Assembly (NCBI GenBank): GCA_003142915.1 | Contig: PLNZ01000273.1 | Coordinates: forward strand, 1-38,552 | DNA length: 38,552 nucleotides | Origin: Ignavibacteriales bacterium | GTDB taxonomy: Bacteria > Bacteroidota > Ignavibacteria > Ignavibacteriales > Ignavibacteriaceae | Reading direction: 5' to 3' | Shown here: in pieces, positions 9,266-16,422 of the stretch | Layout of the letters: every line of letters starts with the position of its first letter | How positions within the stretch are numbered: position 1 is the first letter of the stretch | Program-made: the position numbers and the translations under genes | The notes under the pieces: model-generated | Told to the model about the DNA's origin: nothing | What the model saw: the letters and a program-made list of their open reading frames with translations, nothing else | Databases searched by the model: none

Positions 9266-9457
9266 ATGTATTCACCCAAAATAAGTGAAGAGTTCATTCC
9301 CTATCTTTACCAATGGGCGAAAAGCGAAGGCGTCTCTATGACGGCCTTGGTTAATCGCATGATCAAAAATGAAATCGAAAATAATCAAAGAAAGGAGAAA
9401 AAAAACAATGACGAAAAAGATAAACGAAACCCTCTGTGGAATTCTCGAAATTTTTAA
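9266..9457 (+). CDS. Small ribbon-helix-helix-type protein
   Basis: A 63-aa protein preceded by a strong GAAAGGAGG ribosome site. The sequence MYSPKISEEFIPYLYQWAKS followed by MTALVNRMIKNEIE resembles the strand-helix-helix of small RHH/CopG-like DNA-binding proteins; the C-terminus is a charged tail. It overlaps the start of the ArdC-like gene by 50 nt in another frame, so the two are co-translated. Plausible roles are autoregulation or accessory relaxosome binding. Gene reality is well supported by the ribosome site. Confidence 0.55.
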   Translation: MYSPKISEEFIPYLYQWAKSEGVSMTALVNRMIKNEIENNQRKEKKNNDEKDKRNPLWNSRNF

Positions 9458-10196
9458 ATCCGGGCAGATACCCGAAGCCGTTTCCTATGCGGCCTTTCCA
9501 TCTTTCGATATTCCCTCTGAGCAGTGGAGTTACCTGAACCGCATTATTATGTGGCTGAACGGAACTCATGATGCCAGAGGCTACCGCCAATGGGAAGAAG
9601 TCGGGAGGCATGTTAAAAAAGGCGCAACCGCTTTTCACATTTTCGCGCCCCGGATGGTAAAGGAAAAGAAAGAAAACGGCGATGAAGATTTTAGTTTATT
9701 AGGTTTTCTGCAAGTTCCGGTCTTCTGTTATGAGGACACGGAAGGCGAACCGCTCAATTACAAGAAAACGGAGATCAACTCTTTCCACTTGATTGAGAAA
9801 GCCGAAGAATGGGGGCTGGATGTCCACGCCGTTTCCGGCAACGGCAGGTATTGGGGAGCATACAACGGGAAAGAAATAAAACTGGCCACACCCGAAGAAT
9901 CAGTCTTTTTCCATGAGTTATCGCACCACGCCCATAAACTTGTGCTTGGTGAACTCAAAGACGGTCAGGACTGGAAACAGGAAATTGTGGCTGAATTATC
10001 AGCCGAAGCCCTTTCAAGAATTTTCGGGCTTCAGTCAACGACTGGCAATTGCTACAAGTACATTGAGAGATACGCAGTTGAAGCCGGACTAACCCCCGTT
10101 ACCGCATGTCTGCAAGTTCTCAGCGATACCGAAAAGGTTTTAAAGCTGATCTTGCAGGAGGACAGGCCAGAAATCAAACAGGCGGGTAAAATGTAA
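9408..10196 (+). CDS. ardC-like: ArdC-like antirestriction protein with zincin domain
   Basis: A 262-aa protein. ATG 9408 with AAAGGAG at 9391-9397 is preferred over an upstream in-frame ATG at 9369. The N-terminal region has the ArdC ssDNA-binding signature (WLNGTHDARGYRQWEEVGRH, then VKKGATAFHIFAPRM). The C-terminal half has a metalloprotease motif, HELSHHAH, with a following E in IVAELSAEAL as third-ligand candidate. ArdC-family proteins travel with conjugative plasmids and protect incoming DNA from restriction. It follows the RHH gene and is followed by a long structured noncoding stretch. Confident family call. Confidence 0.85.
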   Translation: MTKKINETLCGILEIFKSGQIPEAVSYAAFPSFDIPSEQWSYLNRIIMWLNGTHDARGYRQWEEVGRHVKKGATAFHIFAPRMVKEKKENGDEDFSLLGFLQVPVFCYEDTEGEPLNYKKTEINSFHLIEKAEEWGLDVHAVSGNGRYWGAYNGKEIKLATPEESVFFHELSHHAHKLVLGELKDGQDWKQEIVAELSAEALSRIFGLQSTTGNCYKYIERYAVEAGLTPVTACLQVLSDTEKVLKLILQEDRPEIKQAGKM

Positions 10197-10200
10197 TTAA

Positions 10201-10556
10201 GCCGATATCGGTAGAACCCCAACGCAAAGCTAAGCCATCTTGGTTTACGATGGAGTCCTACCAACCAGCCTGAATCACAATGAGGGCTGAAAGGTGTTTG
10301 CTAGTAGCCCCTTTTAACGATTGAGGGCGAAAACCATTTGGTAGAAATACCGATAGGCCGATGCTGAAAAGGACTTTCGCATGGCAAACATGGAAAACGT
10401 GTTTTTGGCGAAAGAATGACACGCAATTCTAAAGGACTATGGGACTCCTGCCCTCGCAAGAGGGCTGGGAGAAGCCCATTGAGGCGAAGTCATTGCTTCT
10501 ATGCCGTAAGTCTAAGAAATTTTCATATCACAACTTATGGCATCAGGAAGGCAATG
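10201..10556 (+). ncRNA. Large multi-helix structured RNA candidate
   Basis: The 398-bp gap between the ArdC-like and primase-like genes has no convincing ORF but many complementary segments. Helices: TATCGGTA 10206-10213 with TACCGATA 10348-10355 (closing helix); CCATC 10235-10239 with GATGG 10249-10253; CTACCAA 10258-10264 with TTGGTAG 10338-10344, enclosing CAGCC/GGCTG (10266-10270/10285-10289) and GCCC/GGGC (10307-10310/10325-10328); CTTTCGC 10374-10380 with GCGAAAG 10408-10414, enclosing a 7-bp hairpin (10386-10404); GCCCTC-GCAA-GAGGGC with a GNRA loop (10450-10465); and a long hairpin 10491-10556 with ATGCCGTAAGT paired to ACTTATGGCAT. The two inner hairpins look like a tandem duplication. 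I match it to no known family. Strand is assumed from neighbours. Confidence 0.6.
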
Positions 10557-10594
10557 GATAAGATTGAGATAAATCTACCCACAGGAGGAAAACT

Positions 10595-11368
10595 ATGAAC
10601 TACAAAGAAACTTTAAAAAGCATTGATACCGAAAAAGCTTTAGGCTTGATCGGCATCGAATTTGAGTCACAGGGAGCTTATGCGAAATTCGCTTGCCCTC
10701 AACCTAATTGTGACTGTAAAGCCGCGATCAAAGAATACGGCGACAAGAAAAATCTTTACTACTGCCCGAAGTGCAAATCAAGCGGCCATATCATTTCCCT
10801 GGTTATGAAAATAAAGGATATTGATTGGGATGCCGCTAATGAGTTTTTACTCAAAGCCCGCAGTAACCACGCCAAGAGGATCACAGAAGAACTCAATATC
10901 AACTATGAATTGTTTTATAACGATTTCATCAAGTCAAAGGGCATCGAAGAAGAGATGTGTAAGTTGCTTGAGATCGGAGTTCCCAAAGGCAAGACCATGC
11001 TTGCCGGAAGCGTCGCCTTTGCGGTTAGGGATACCAAAGGAATGAAAGTCGCCTATTACGGAATAAAAATGAAAGATGGCAAAGCGGTATTTCACAATAG
11101 CTTCAATCCCGAATTGTATCTTTACAATTTCTGCAACATTGATTTCAGCGAGCCAGTGCATTTCACAACTGATATGTTCCGTTGCGTCTATAACATTGAG
11201 AGTGGAAGGCAATGCGTCTGCAATTTCGGACTGCCCTATCTTTCCGATACACAGCTTGAACTTTTACATCAAGTAGAGCACATTGTTTTGCTCGTCGATG
11301 AACCACTTGTAAAACCGCTGGCAATTCAGATGGCAGAAAACAAAATGAATTACTTCCGGTTTGAATAA
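10595..11368 (+). CDS. Primase-like CHC2 zinc-finger protein (DnaG N-terminal type, no full Toprim)
   Basis: A 257-aa protein behind a strong ribosome site (AGGAGGAAAACT-ATG). A zinc finger is at about 33-62 (CPQPNCDCK ... YYCPKCKSSGH). It is followed by a helical region and by the stretch GVPKGKTMLAGSVAFAVRD, then YYGIKMKDGKAVFHNSFNPE, which matches the Toprim_N-type part of plasmid and phage primases. The catalytic Toprim core looks reduced: near the C-terminus, HIVLLVDEPLVKPLAIQMAE has an acidic motif. It may support element replication or act as a DNA-binding accessory. A terminator follows directly. Confidence 0.7.
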   Translation: MNYKETLKSIDTEKALGLIGIEFESQGAYAKFACPQPNCDCKAAIKEYGDKKNLYYCPKCKSSGHIISLVMKIKDIDWDAANEFLLKARSNHAKRITEELNINYELFYNDFIKSKGIEEEMCKLLEIGVPKGKTMLAGSVAFAVRDTKGMKVAYYGIKMKDGKAVFHNSFNPELYLYNFCNIDFSEPVHFTTDMFRCVYNIESGRQCVCNFGLPYLSDTQLELLHQVEHIVLLVDEPLVKPLAIQMAENKMNYFRFE

Positions 11369-11373
11369 ACAAC

Positions 11374-11405
11374 AACGGGCTGTCCTATCATGGATTAGCC
11401 CGTTT
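11374..11405 (+). terminator. Rho-independent terminator, dispersed hairpin family
   Basis: AACGGGCT...AGCCCGTTT with an inner TCC/GGA extension, followed by CTTTTG. It ends the primase-like gene. The same hairpin, with changes that mostly keep pairing, occurs after the recombinase and after three cassette tails. Confidence 0.8.
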
Positions 11406-11535
11406 CTTTTGTCCTGAACAGAACTTGACCATGCAGTGATTGCCAAGACATATCGAATACTGTAATATTGTTCTTCTTATTTTTCTAATTCACACGACGA
11501 CAAACATCGACCTCATATTTATGGTTAGTTTTTCA

Positions 11536-11564
11536 TTGACATACAAAAATGATTTCCCTAAACT
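11536..11564 (+). promoter_or_regulatory. Sigma-70-type promoter for the membrane-protein gene
   Basis: TTGACA at 11536-11541, a 17-bp spacer, and TAAACT at 11559-11564, about 55 bp upstream of the ATG at 11619. Perfect -35, moderate -10. Confidence 0.5.
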
Positions 11565-11618
11565 ACCTTTCGGTAAAAGCTAATTCTTGTTACCAATAAA
11601 CTTCAGGAATTGAATATC

Positions 11619-12548
11619 ATGAAAATGAGCAAAGTTTATGTGGCCTTGATGCTGGCTAGTCTTGCTTCGGGAGTTAGTGCACATGCCGATACTTACGGTA
11701 TGACGCAAACTCTTCCAAACAATCCATCTATGACGCAAACTCTTCCAAACACCAATCCATCGCCAATGCATAATCCCAGTAGTGTCCAAGTTACTGGACG
11801 CACGGGTATCGGTCATGCCAGTAGTGGTGTAAACGATGGGGGTATCGTCTATGTCAGTCCTGGACACAACTTCACTGTAGCTTCTGGCGGCAACACACCC
11901 GATGCCATGAACAGCATATTCGACAAGTCCTCTCAAACATCATGGTTTGCCTTTGCAAGTGGCATAGCATCAATCTTAGGACTAATGTTCACTTTGTACG
12001 GAACACAAATTAGAATGATACCATTTTCCTTGTATAGGTCATGCGTTTGGAATCGAGTCTTGCTAATATCCATTGGCATTGGCATCCTTGTTTTTGCAGG
12101 CATCAAATTTTACACTCAGACGGAGCCACCAGGACTCCCTCCGCTAAGCTGTCTATTTATGTTCTTGCATGGCGTGAATAATTTTTATACAGATATAGAT
12201 GGGAACAATGGAACAAACCTTTGGGCTATCATATTCGCCATAGGTGCGGTGATATCAACATGTGGTTTCTTTTACAACCCAATAAAACTATGCAAGTCAG
12301 TCCTGCGTCGGGAACATGATGCGTTGTTAGAATATAGAAAAACTCAGTTGTCATCTGTCCTTAACAGACAAAACTATGAAAACTTGAAGAGCCATGAAAA
12401 GCATCTGTATGACGATCTTAATGCTTTTCACGTTGAACTTCAAACAAGACTGATAGATACAATCTACGGGCAAAGCCTTATGCCAACTTATAGTCGCAGG
12501 ATGAAAAGCCATATTTGGCCTAACAAGCATATCGACGAGACGGACTAA
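11619..12548 (+). CDS. Secreted/membrane protein with N-terminal signal peptide, unknown function
   Basis: About 309 aa, starting MKMSKVYVAL; an in-frame TTG three codons earlier is a poorer start. The first 23 residues form a signal peptide (ALMLASLASGVSAHA|D). A low-complexity region follows with a tandem duplication of TMTQTLPN-type units (DNA repeat at about 11697-11760), then three hydrophobic segments (WFAFASGIASILGLMFTLYG, VLLISIGIGILVFAGIKF, LWAIIFAIGAVISTCGFF). The C-terminal 80 residues are charged and cytoplasmic-like. It sits alone between the primase-like terminator and the recombinase leader, with its own promoter. It could be a surface or conjugation-related protein; no family recognised. 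Confidence 0.65.
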   Translation: MKMSKVYVALMLASLASGVSAHADTYGMTQTLPNNPSMTQTLPNTNPSPMHNPSSVQVTGRTGIGHASSGVNDGGIVYVSPGHNFTVASGGNTPDAMNSIFDKSSQTSWFAFASGIASILGLMFTLYGTQIRMIPFSLYRSCVWNRVLLISIGIGILVFAGIKFYTQTEPPGLPPLSCLFMFLHGVNNFYTDIDGNNGTNLWAIIFAIGAVISTCGFFYNPIKLCKSVLRREHDALLEYRKTQLSSVLNRQNYENLKSHEKHLYDDLNAFHVELQTRLIDTIYGQSLMPTYSRRMKSHIWPNKHIDETD

Positions 12549-12602
12549 CGCACAGCCTACCACACGTAACATTGATCAAAATATTTTTATTCGCATTTCG
12601 CT

Positions 12603-12631
12603 TTGCTCAAAAATCTATTTTATCATATAAT
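12603..12631 (+). promoter_or_regulatory. Promoter of the serine recombinase
   Basis: TTGCTC at 12603-12608, a 17-bp spacer, and a perfect TATAAT at 12626-12631. The expected transcription start (about 12638) falls exactly at the first base of the structured leader that begins at 12639. Confidence 0.6.
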
Positions 12632-12638
12632 TAATTTA

Positions 12639-12754
12639 CTACCCAAATCAAATTAATCTCCGATTTTTTTATCAACATCGTTGTCCTAAACGGACAGTCT
12701 GCCAATGATGTTGATCTTCGGAGAAACTGATTTGGGTAGTCAGACTGTCCTTTT
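12639..12754 (+). ncRNA. Pseudoknotted leader RNA of the serine recombinase
   Basis: A long nested hairpin: CTACCCAAATCA 12639-12650 pairs with TGATTTGGGTAG 12728-12739 (perfect 12 bp); TCTCCGA 12657-12663 with TCGGAGA 12718-12724; ATCAACATCGTTG 12671-12683 with CAATGATGTTGAT 12703-12715 (one G-U). The apical loop holds GGACAGTCTG (12692-12701), exactly complementary to CAGACTGTCC (12741-12750) just 3' of the hairpin and followed by TTTT. This is either an H-type pseudoknot or a switch between the hairpin and a terminator-like stem. The recombinase ATG is 21 nt further on, so it probably controls recombinase expression. Confidence 0.65.
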
Positions 12755-12775
12755 AAGTTGTTAAAAAACAAAAAT

Positions 12776-14362
12776 ATGAAAGGAATAATTTATGTAAGAG
12801 TATCAAGCGAAGAACAAGTCAAAGGCACATCCTTGGAAAATCAGGATGAGCTTTGCCGTGCCTATTGTAAAAATAAGGGCATTGAGGTTTTAGGTATTTA
12901 TCGCGAAGAAGGAGCCTCAGCTAAAACAGCCCAGCGAGCCGAGTTTTTACGATCCATTGAATTCTGCCGGAAGAACAAAGGCAAGGTTGATGCTTTTGTA
13001 GTCTATAAAGTGGATCGGTTTGCCAGGAACACCGAAGATCATTTTTTCGTTAGAAAAATGCTAATTGAATACGGAGTGACTTTGCATTCCGTAACTGAAC
13101 CCATCGGCAACAATCCGGCAGAGAAATTTATTGAAACTGTTTTAGCCGGAAGCGCCGAATTTGACAATGCCGTCAGAGCTCAAAGAAGCGTGAGTGGAAT
13201 GATAGCCAAAATCAATCAGGGCATAACTCCTTTCAGACCGCCTATTGGCTATGAATGCCAACATGCAAGAAAAAGAGGCGAAAAGAAACTTGTAGCCGAT
13301 AAACCGGATACGCAAATATTCCCTATCATTCAAAAGGCATTACAAGAATTTTCCAAAGGAATATATACGCAAGTAGATATGATCCGGCTTTTAGATAAGC
13401 TGGGCTTAAGCAAAATCAGAGGCCAAAAAACAAGTCCGCAGTTAGTCAGTAAAATTTTCGTTAAGTATCTTAAATATTATGCTGGCATCATCGTGAATCC
13501 CTGGACTAACGAAGAAGTTCAAGGCATACACGAGTCGATGATAACCAAAGAAGAATATTTTAAAATACATTTTATCTTATCAGGAAAATCAAACAGAGTT
13601 AAAAGAATCAGGAAAAATCCTAATTTCCTATTGAGGCAAACTGTTAAATGCGGATGTTGCGGACAGCCATTAACTGGAAGCTGTTCAACTGGTAGAAACG
13701 AGAAATATTATTACTACCATTGTTTCAATAAAGAATGTTCAATGTACGGCAAGGCTATAAGCAAACAAAAACTGGAAGATGATTTTGTCGAATATCTGAA
13801 AGAGATTACACCAAAAAAAGATTTCTTGGATGTATTCAAGGCGGTTGTTTTGAGTTTGTGGAACAGACAAGATTTAGACTTAAAAACAGAAGCCCAAAAC
13901 TATGAAAAGCAATTGGCGGTATTAGATGGAAAGCGGAAAAGAATTTTTGAAATGCGGGAAGAAGGATCGTACACACCCGAAGAATTTAAAGAGCGAAAAG
14001 AAGAAATTGAAAATCAAATTATGGCAATAAAAATATCCTTGAATGAAACAAGGATTGATCAGTTTGATATTGAAGGCGTATTATCTTACGCAAATAATTT
14101 TATTGCCGATCTTGGTAGACAATGGCTTGATTTAGCCACTTCTCATTTGCGGTTCCAAAAAATGGTATTTCCGGAAGGAATTTCATATAAAAGAAATGAA
14201 GGATTTGGAACCGCCAAATTGGGGCTTATTTACGAACTTAACAGGACTTGTGGGACTGAAAAATCCCTTCTGGTGGTCTTTGCGTTCACCCATTGGAACC
14301 AGCTTTTGGCCGAATTGCGAGAATGGGAGAAAATAAAACAAGGTTTTGAACTTGTTTTATAG
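12776..14362 (+). CDS. Large serine recombinase whose 3' end is the cassette attachment region
   Basis: A 528-aa large serine recombinase. ATG 12776 is chosen over a TTG at 12758 because MKGIIYVRVSSEEQ is the normal N-terminus. The catalytic serine is in YVRVS (S10), followed by the resolvase domain (AFVVYKVDRFARN, AGSAEFDNAVRAQRS). A recombinase domain and a zinc ribbon follow (C292, C294/C295, C316, C321), then a coiled coil at about 375-425 and a C-terminal tail. Such enzymes catalyse directional integration between short attP and attB sites. Residues 499-528 are encoded by the 152-bp segment repeated through the array, so the tail codons double as a recombination site. A structured leader and its own promoter precede it. 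Confidence 0.93.
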   Translation: MKGIIYVRVSSEEQVKGTSLENQDELCRAYCKNKGIEVLGIYREEGASAKTAQRAEFLRSIEFCRKNKGKVDAFVVYKVDRFARNTEDHFFVRKMLIEYGVTLHSVTEPIGNNPAEKFIETVLAGSAEFDNAVRAQRSVSGMIAKINQGITPFRPPIGYECQHARKRGEKKLVADKPDTQIFPIIQKALQEFSKGIYTQVDMIRLLDKLGLSKIRGQKTSPQLVSKIFVKYLKYYAGIIVNPWTNEEVQGIHESMITKEEYFKIHFILSGKSNRVKRIRKNPNFLLRQTVKCGCCGQPLTGSCSTGRNEKYYYYHCFNKECSMYGKAISKQKLEDDFVEYLKEITPKKDFLDVFKAVVLSLWNRQDLDLKTEAQNYEKQLAVLDGKRKRIFEMREEGSYTPEEFKERKEEIENQIMAIKISLNETRIDQFDIEGVLSYANNFIADLGRQWLDLATSHLRFQKMVFPEGISYKRNEGFGTAKLGLIYELNRTCGTEKSLLVVFAFTHWNQLLAELREWEKIKQGFELVL

Positions 14363-14422
14363 GAAAAATCCACAAATCAAGAACTGCTTTATTATATAAT
14401 GCCAAAACTAAATCGGCAAGAG
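14271..14422 (+). repeat. Recombinase-tail repeat, in-gene copy (tail 0, type A)
   Basis: A 152-bp segment from TGGTGG to AAATCGGCAAGAG: the last 30 codons of the recombinase plus 60 bp. Copies with the same length start at 15229, 16674, 17813 and 26478. Sequence to the left of TGGTGG is unrelated here (recombinase coding), which places the recombination point at or beside TGGTGG. Confidence 0.85.
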
Positions 14423-14442
14423 AGGAATCAGTTTAAACAAAA

Positions 14443-14473
14443 ACGGGCTTCCCTATAATGAACTATCCCGTTT
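14443..14473. terminator. Terminator between recombinase and 95-aa cargo gene
   Basis: AAACGGG...CCCGTTT stem with a diverged interior, followed by CGCTTTTCTT on the plus strand. It separates the convergent recombinase and cargo gene and belongs to the dispersed hairpin family. Confidence 0.65.
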
Positions 14474-14508
14474 CGCTTTTCTTGTTTATATTTAATAATT
14501 TCGGCGAT

Positions 14509-14796
14509 TTATTTAAATTCACCACTTGCATATCTTGGGTAGTCTTTGTCAAATAATTTTTTCAATTTTTCTTTAGCTAAAATTTGGTTTATTTCAGGAA
14601 ATGCCTCTATCGTTACTGATTTTACTTCTTCGTTAATTCGTTCCCATCCACTTATAATTTCAGAGAATGATGACTCGAACATGGTCATATCTTGTTCTCC
14701 CCTCGTGATGCGTCCTAGTAATCTCATTATCTTGTCTGCGTTTTCTAATTTCTCGTCTACCTTTTCACTATGTGTCGTTTTTTCTAGCATATTCAT
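14509..14796 (-). CDS. Cassette 1 cargo: hypothetical 95-aa protein
   Basis: A small soluble protein beginning MNMLEKTTHSEKVDEKLENA, acidic at the start and mainly helical, ending in KKLFDKDYPRYASGEFK. No signal peptide, membrane segment or known motif. It is the only cargo of cassette 1 and runs opposite to the recombinase and small ORF. The size and charge would suit an antitoxin-like or inhibitor protein, but nothing specific supports that. Confidence 0.6.
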   Translation of the reverse strand: MNMLEKTTHSEKVDEKLENADKIMRLLGRITRGEQDMTMFESSFSEIISGWERINEEVKSVTIEAFPEINQILAKEKLKKLFDKDYPRYASGEFK

Positions 14797-14885
14797 ATTT
14801 TTGATTTAATTAATTATCAGAATTTCTTATGTATTCATTTTAACATAGGATAGCGAATGCGCAAATTAATAGATATTATTCAAAA

Positions 14886-14954
14886 ATGTCACAAAATCCA
14901 CCCAAACTCGCTATAATAAAAATAGAGGTTGAATAATAATTAATAAAATAATCC
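14886..14954 (+). promoter_or_regulatory. Cassette promoter block L1
   Basis: A conserved 69-bp block from ATGTCACAAAA to the small-ORF ATG with a perfect TATAAT at 14912-14917. No Shine-Dalgarno is obvious. The same block at exactly the same distance precedes the other three cassette small ORFs. Confidence 0.75.
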
Positions 14955-15164
14955 ATGCTAACCCTAGAACAAACTAGAGAATCATTAAATGATCCTACTT
15001 TGTCAGATGAAGAGGTCTTGGAGATTAGAGACCAGCTTTACTCGCTGGCTGAGATCATATTTGAGCAATGGCAAATAGACATAGCAAAAGAAAAGAAGCG
15101 TAGGCTTGAAGAAAAGACTCAATCAGAGAACGTGCCTACTAACGGCCCTGAATATCCCCGCTAG
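14955..15164 (+). CDS. Cassette small acidic ORF, copy C1
   Basis: A 69-aa protein (MLTLEQTRESLNDPTLSDEE, then VLEIRDQLYSLAEIIFEQWQ). The conserved N-terminal 40 residues match the copies at 8191, 16423, 17534 and 18884; the C-terminus is lysine-rich and variable. The first part resembles C2 (TRESLNDPT), the middle resembles C4 (IIFEQWQID), which indicates exchange between copies. A short GTCTC/GAGGC hairpin follows, then TGGTGG of tail 1. Intact reading frames in all copies argue for selection. Function unknown; a directionality or regulatory factor for the recombinase is a reasonable guess. Confidence 0.75.
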   Translation: MLTLEQTRESLNDPTLSDEEVLEIRDQLYSLAEIIFEQWQIDIAKEKKRRLEEKTQSENVPTNGPEYPR

Positions 15165-15228
15165 TTAGGGGGTCCTATCAAGATAAAATACAAAAAAAGA
15201 AGTCTCATAAAGAGGCTCCTCTGTTTCG

Positions 15229-15380
15229 TGGTGGTCTTTGCGTTCGCCCATTGGAACCAGATTTTGACTGAATTGCGCGAATGGGAGAAAATAAAACAAG
15301 AGTTTAGTCTTGTTTTATAGGAAAAATCCACAAATCAAGAACTGTTTTATTATACAATGTCAAAACTAAATCGGCAAGAG
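15229..15380 (+). repeat. Recombinase-tail repeat, tail 1 (type A)
   Basis: A 152-bp copy from TGGTGG to AAATCGGCAAGAG. It keeps the reading frame of the recombinase C-terminus (THWNQILTELREWEKIKQ) and its TAG stop but has no recombinase upstream. Beyond GGCAAGAG the sequence differs completely from tail 0. Confidence 0.85.
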
Positions 15381-15428
15381 CAAGGGTTTTTAATCTTTCA
15401 TATAACACCTAACAGATAAAAATAAAAA

Positions 15429-15469
15429 GGGACCAAGGATTTCAAAAGTTCTAAGAAATCCGAGGTCCC
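15429..15469 (-). terminator. Terminator of the 201-aa cargo gene
   Basis: GGGACC...GGTCCC outer and GGATTTC...GAAATCC inner stems (13 bp with a 2-nt internal loop). On the minus strand it is followed by a T-rich run (complement of AAAAATAAAAA). It replaces the ACGGGCT hairpin found in other cassettes. Confidence 0.8.
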
Positions 15470-15479
15470 AAGGTTTTAG

Positions 15480-16067
15480 CTACTTGCCGAGACAGGCTGC
15501 TGGCCCATGTCCGCCCCACCCATTGTCGAGCCAATTGTATTTCCAGTGCCACCAGAGGCCATTCCAGTGGAGGTAAGCGACGCACAAGCCGCCACCCGAG
15601 ACGCGGAAAATGGTTCCCCAAAAATATGTGAGACCTTTTTTCCATTCCTCAGGGATAAGCTCGGGGTGTTTCAATAAATAGTCCAATATGCAAGCATTTA
15701 ATGTTGACTTGCTCGCCAATTCCAGCCGAAGTTCGCAACCTTCAATTGTTTTTCCGTCTTTCTGTTTTTTTGAAAGAAAACGAATGACTTCTTGACCATT
15801 GGCATAAAGCTTTCCATCGCGGTTTTCCAACTTTAATTTTCCCATTTTGAAGTGCTCTTCTTTCTGCCAATCAGAGAGAATCTCTGGCGCCACATCACAA
15901 TCAACAACATGACTAAACGGAATAATTTCCGCATAGCCATCAAGCACCTGCTTTATCTTATCCAAATCCTTATACTGTCCGAGTTTTGTAATATCATCAG
16001 CTGTAAATCCCTCTGCCTCAAATTTTTCCATCAACTGATGGACTTGCCCCTCTTTGTAAGAAGACAT
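15480..16067 (-). CDS. Cassette 2 cargo: CPR-type hypothetical protein with Trp-rich C-terminus
   Basis: A 195-aa protein. ATG 16067 has AAAGGAGG just upstream and is chosen over a GTG six codons earlier. The N-terminal half is helical (QLMEKFEAEGFTADDITKLG); the C-terminal 45 residues are rich in Trp, Gly and aromatic residues (YLHWNGLWWHWKYNWLDNGW) and end GPAACLGK. From memory this type recurs, often in many copies, in Patescibacteria/CPR genomes, with unknown function. It supports the taxonomic placement. The upstream region contains alternative hairpins that may regulate it. Confidence 0.7.
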   Translation of the reverse strand: MSSYKEGQVHQLMEKFEAEGFTADDITKLGQYKDLDKIKQVLDGYAEIIPFSHVVDCDVAPEILSDWQKEEHFKMGKLKLENRDGKLYANGQEVIRFLSKKQKDGKTIEGCELRLELASKSTLNACILDYLLKHPELIPEEWKKGLTYFWGTIFRVSGGGLCVAYLHWNGLWWHWKYNWLDNGWGGHGPAACLGK

Positions 16068-16080
16068 GTCTTCCTCCTTT

Positions 16081-16175
16081 GGCACATGTGCCTTTAAAAA
16101 TTTGCTGTTGAATTTGGCAATTTATTTGCCACAGCAGGAAAAGATATTGAGAAAATCGCTTCCTGCCATGGCAAA
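16081..16175 (-). promoter_or_regulatory. Leader of the 201-aa cargo gene with mutually exclusive hairpins
   Basis: Just upstream of the Shine-Dalgarno lies the palindrome GGCACATGTGCC (16081-16092). Further up, TTGCCA (16126-16131) can pair with TGGCAA at 16115-16120 or, in a much longer stem, with TGGCAAA at 16169-16175; the longer stem also has GCAGGAA 16134-16140 paired to TTCCTGC 16160-16166. The choice between stems could act as a switch. Confidence 0.4.
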
Positions 16176-16353
16176 TGGAAATTTTAGATGCAAGGGGAAT
16201 GTTCTTGTTTTATTGGCTTTAAATCTTTATTTTGTTGTTAAAACTACCATCTATAAGTCTGACGATACATTATATAACATATTGAAATTATTGTCAATAT
16301 TAGCTGAATAAATAATTTTGAATATAAATAAAAATTAATAAGTAAAAAACAGA

Positions 16354-16422
16354 ATGTCACAAAACTCCCCCAAACTCGCTATAATGAAAATAGAGATTGA
16401 ATAATAATTAATAAAATAATCC
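16354..16422 (+). promoter_or_regulatory. Cassette promoter block L2
   Basis: A 69-bp block with TATAAT, as in L1, L3 and L4. It differs from them at only a few positions. Confidence 0.75.

Larger units (their letters stand above)
7500..14475. mobile_element. Core integrative element with large serine recombinase
   Basis: From the solo left block to the terminator after the recombinase lies a set of mobile-element genes: the small acidic ORF, an inverted repeat, a replication-relaxation-like protein, a small DNA-binding-type protein, an ArdC-like protein, a structured RNA, a primase-like zinc protein, a membrane protein and the recombinase. The first and last parts (promoter plus small ORF; recombinase 3' end) are exactly what recurs in each cassette downstream. 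Boundaries are inferred; no flanking attL/attR pair was proven. Confidence 0.55.
14271..15228. mobile_element. Cassette 1
   Basis: Spans the TGGTGG in the recombinase gene to the one at 15229. Contents: recombinase tail 0, terminator, a 95-aa minus-strand cargo gene, promoter block L1 and small ORF C1. Excision between the two TGGTGG copies would join tail 1 to the recombinase in frame. Confidence 0.65.

Noticed and set aside
10416..10598. A 60-aa ORF across the structured RNA region
   Set aside because: Its sequence is Arg-rich and compositionally odd, it lies over strong hairpins and it lacks a ribosome site; it is better explained as noncoding.
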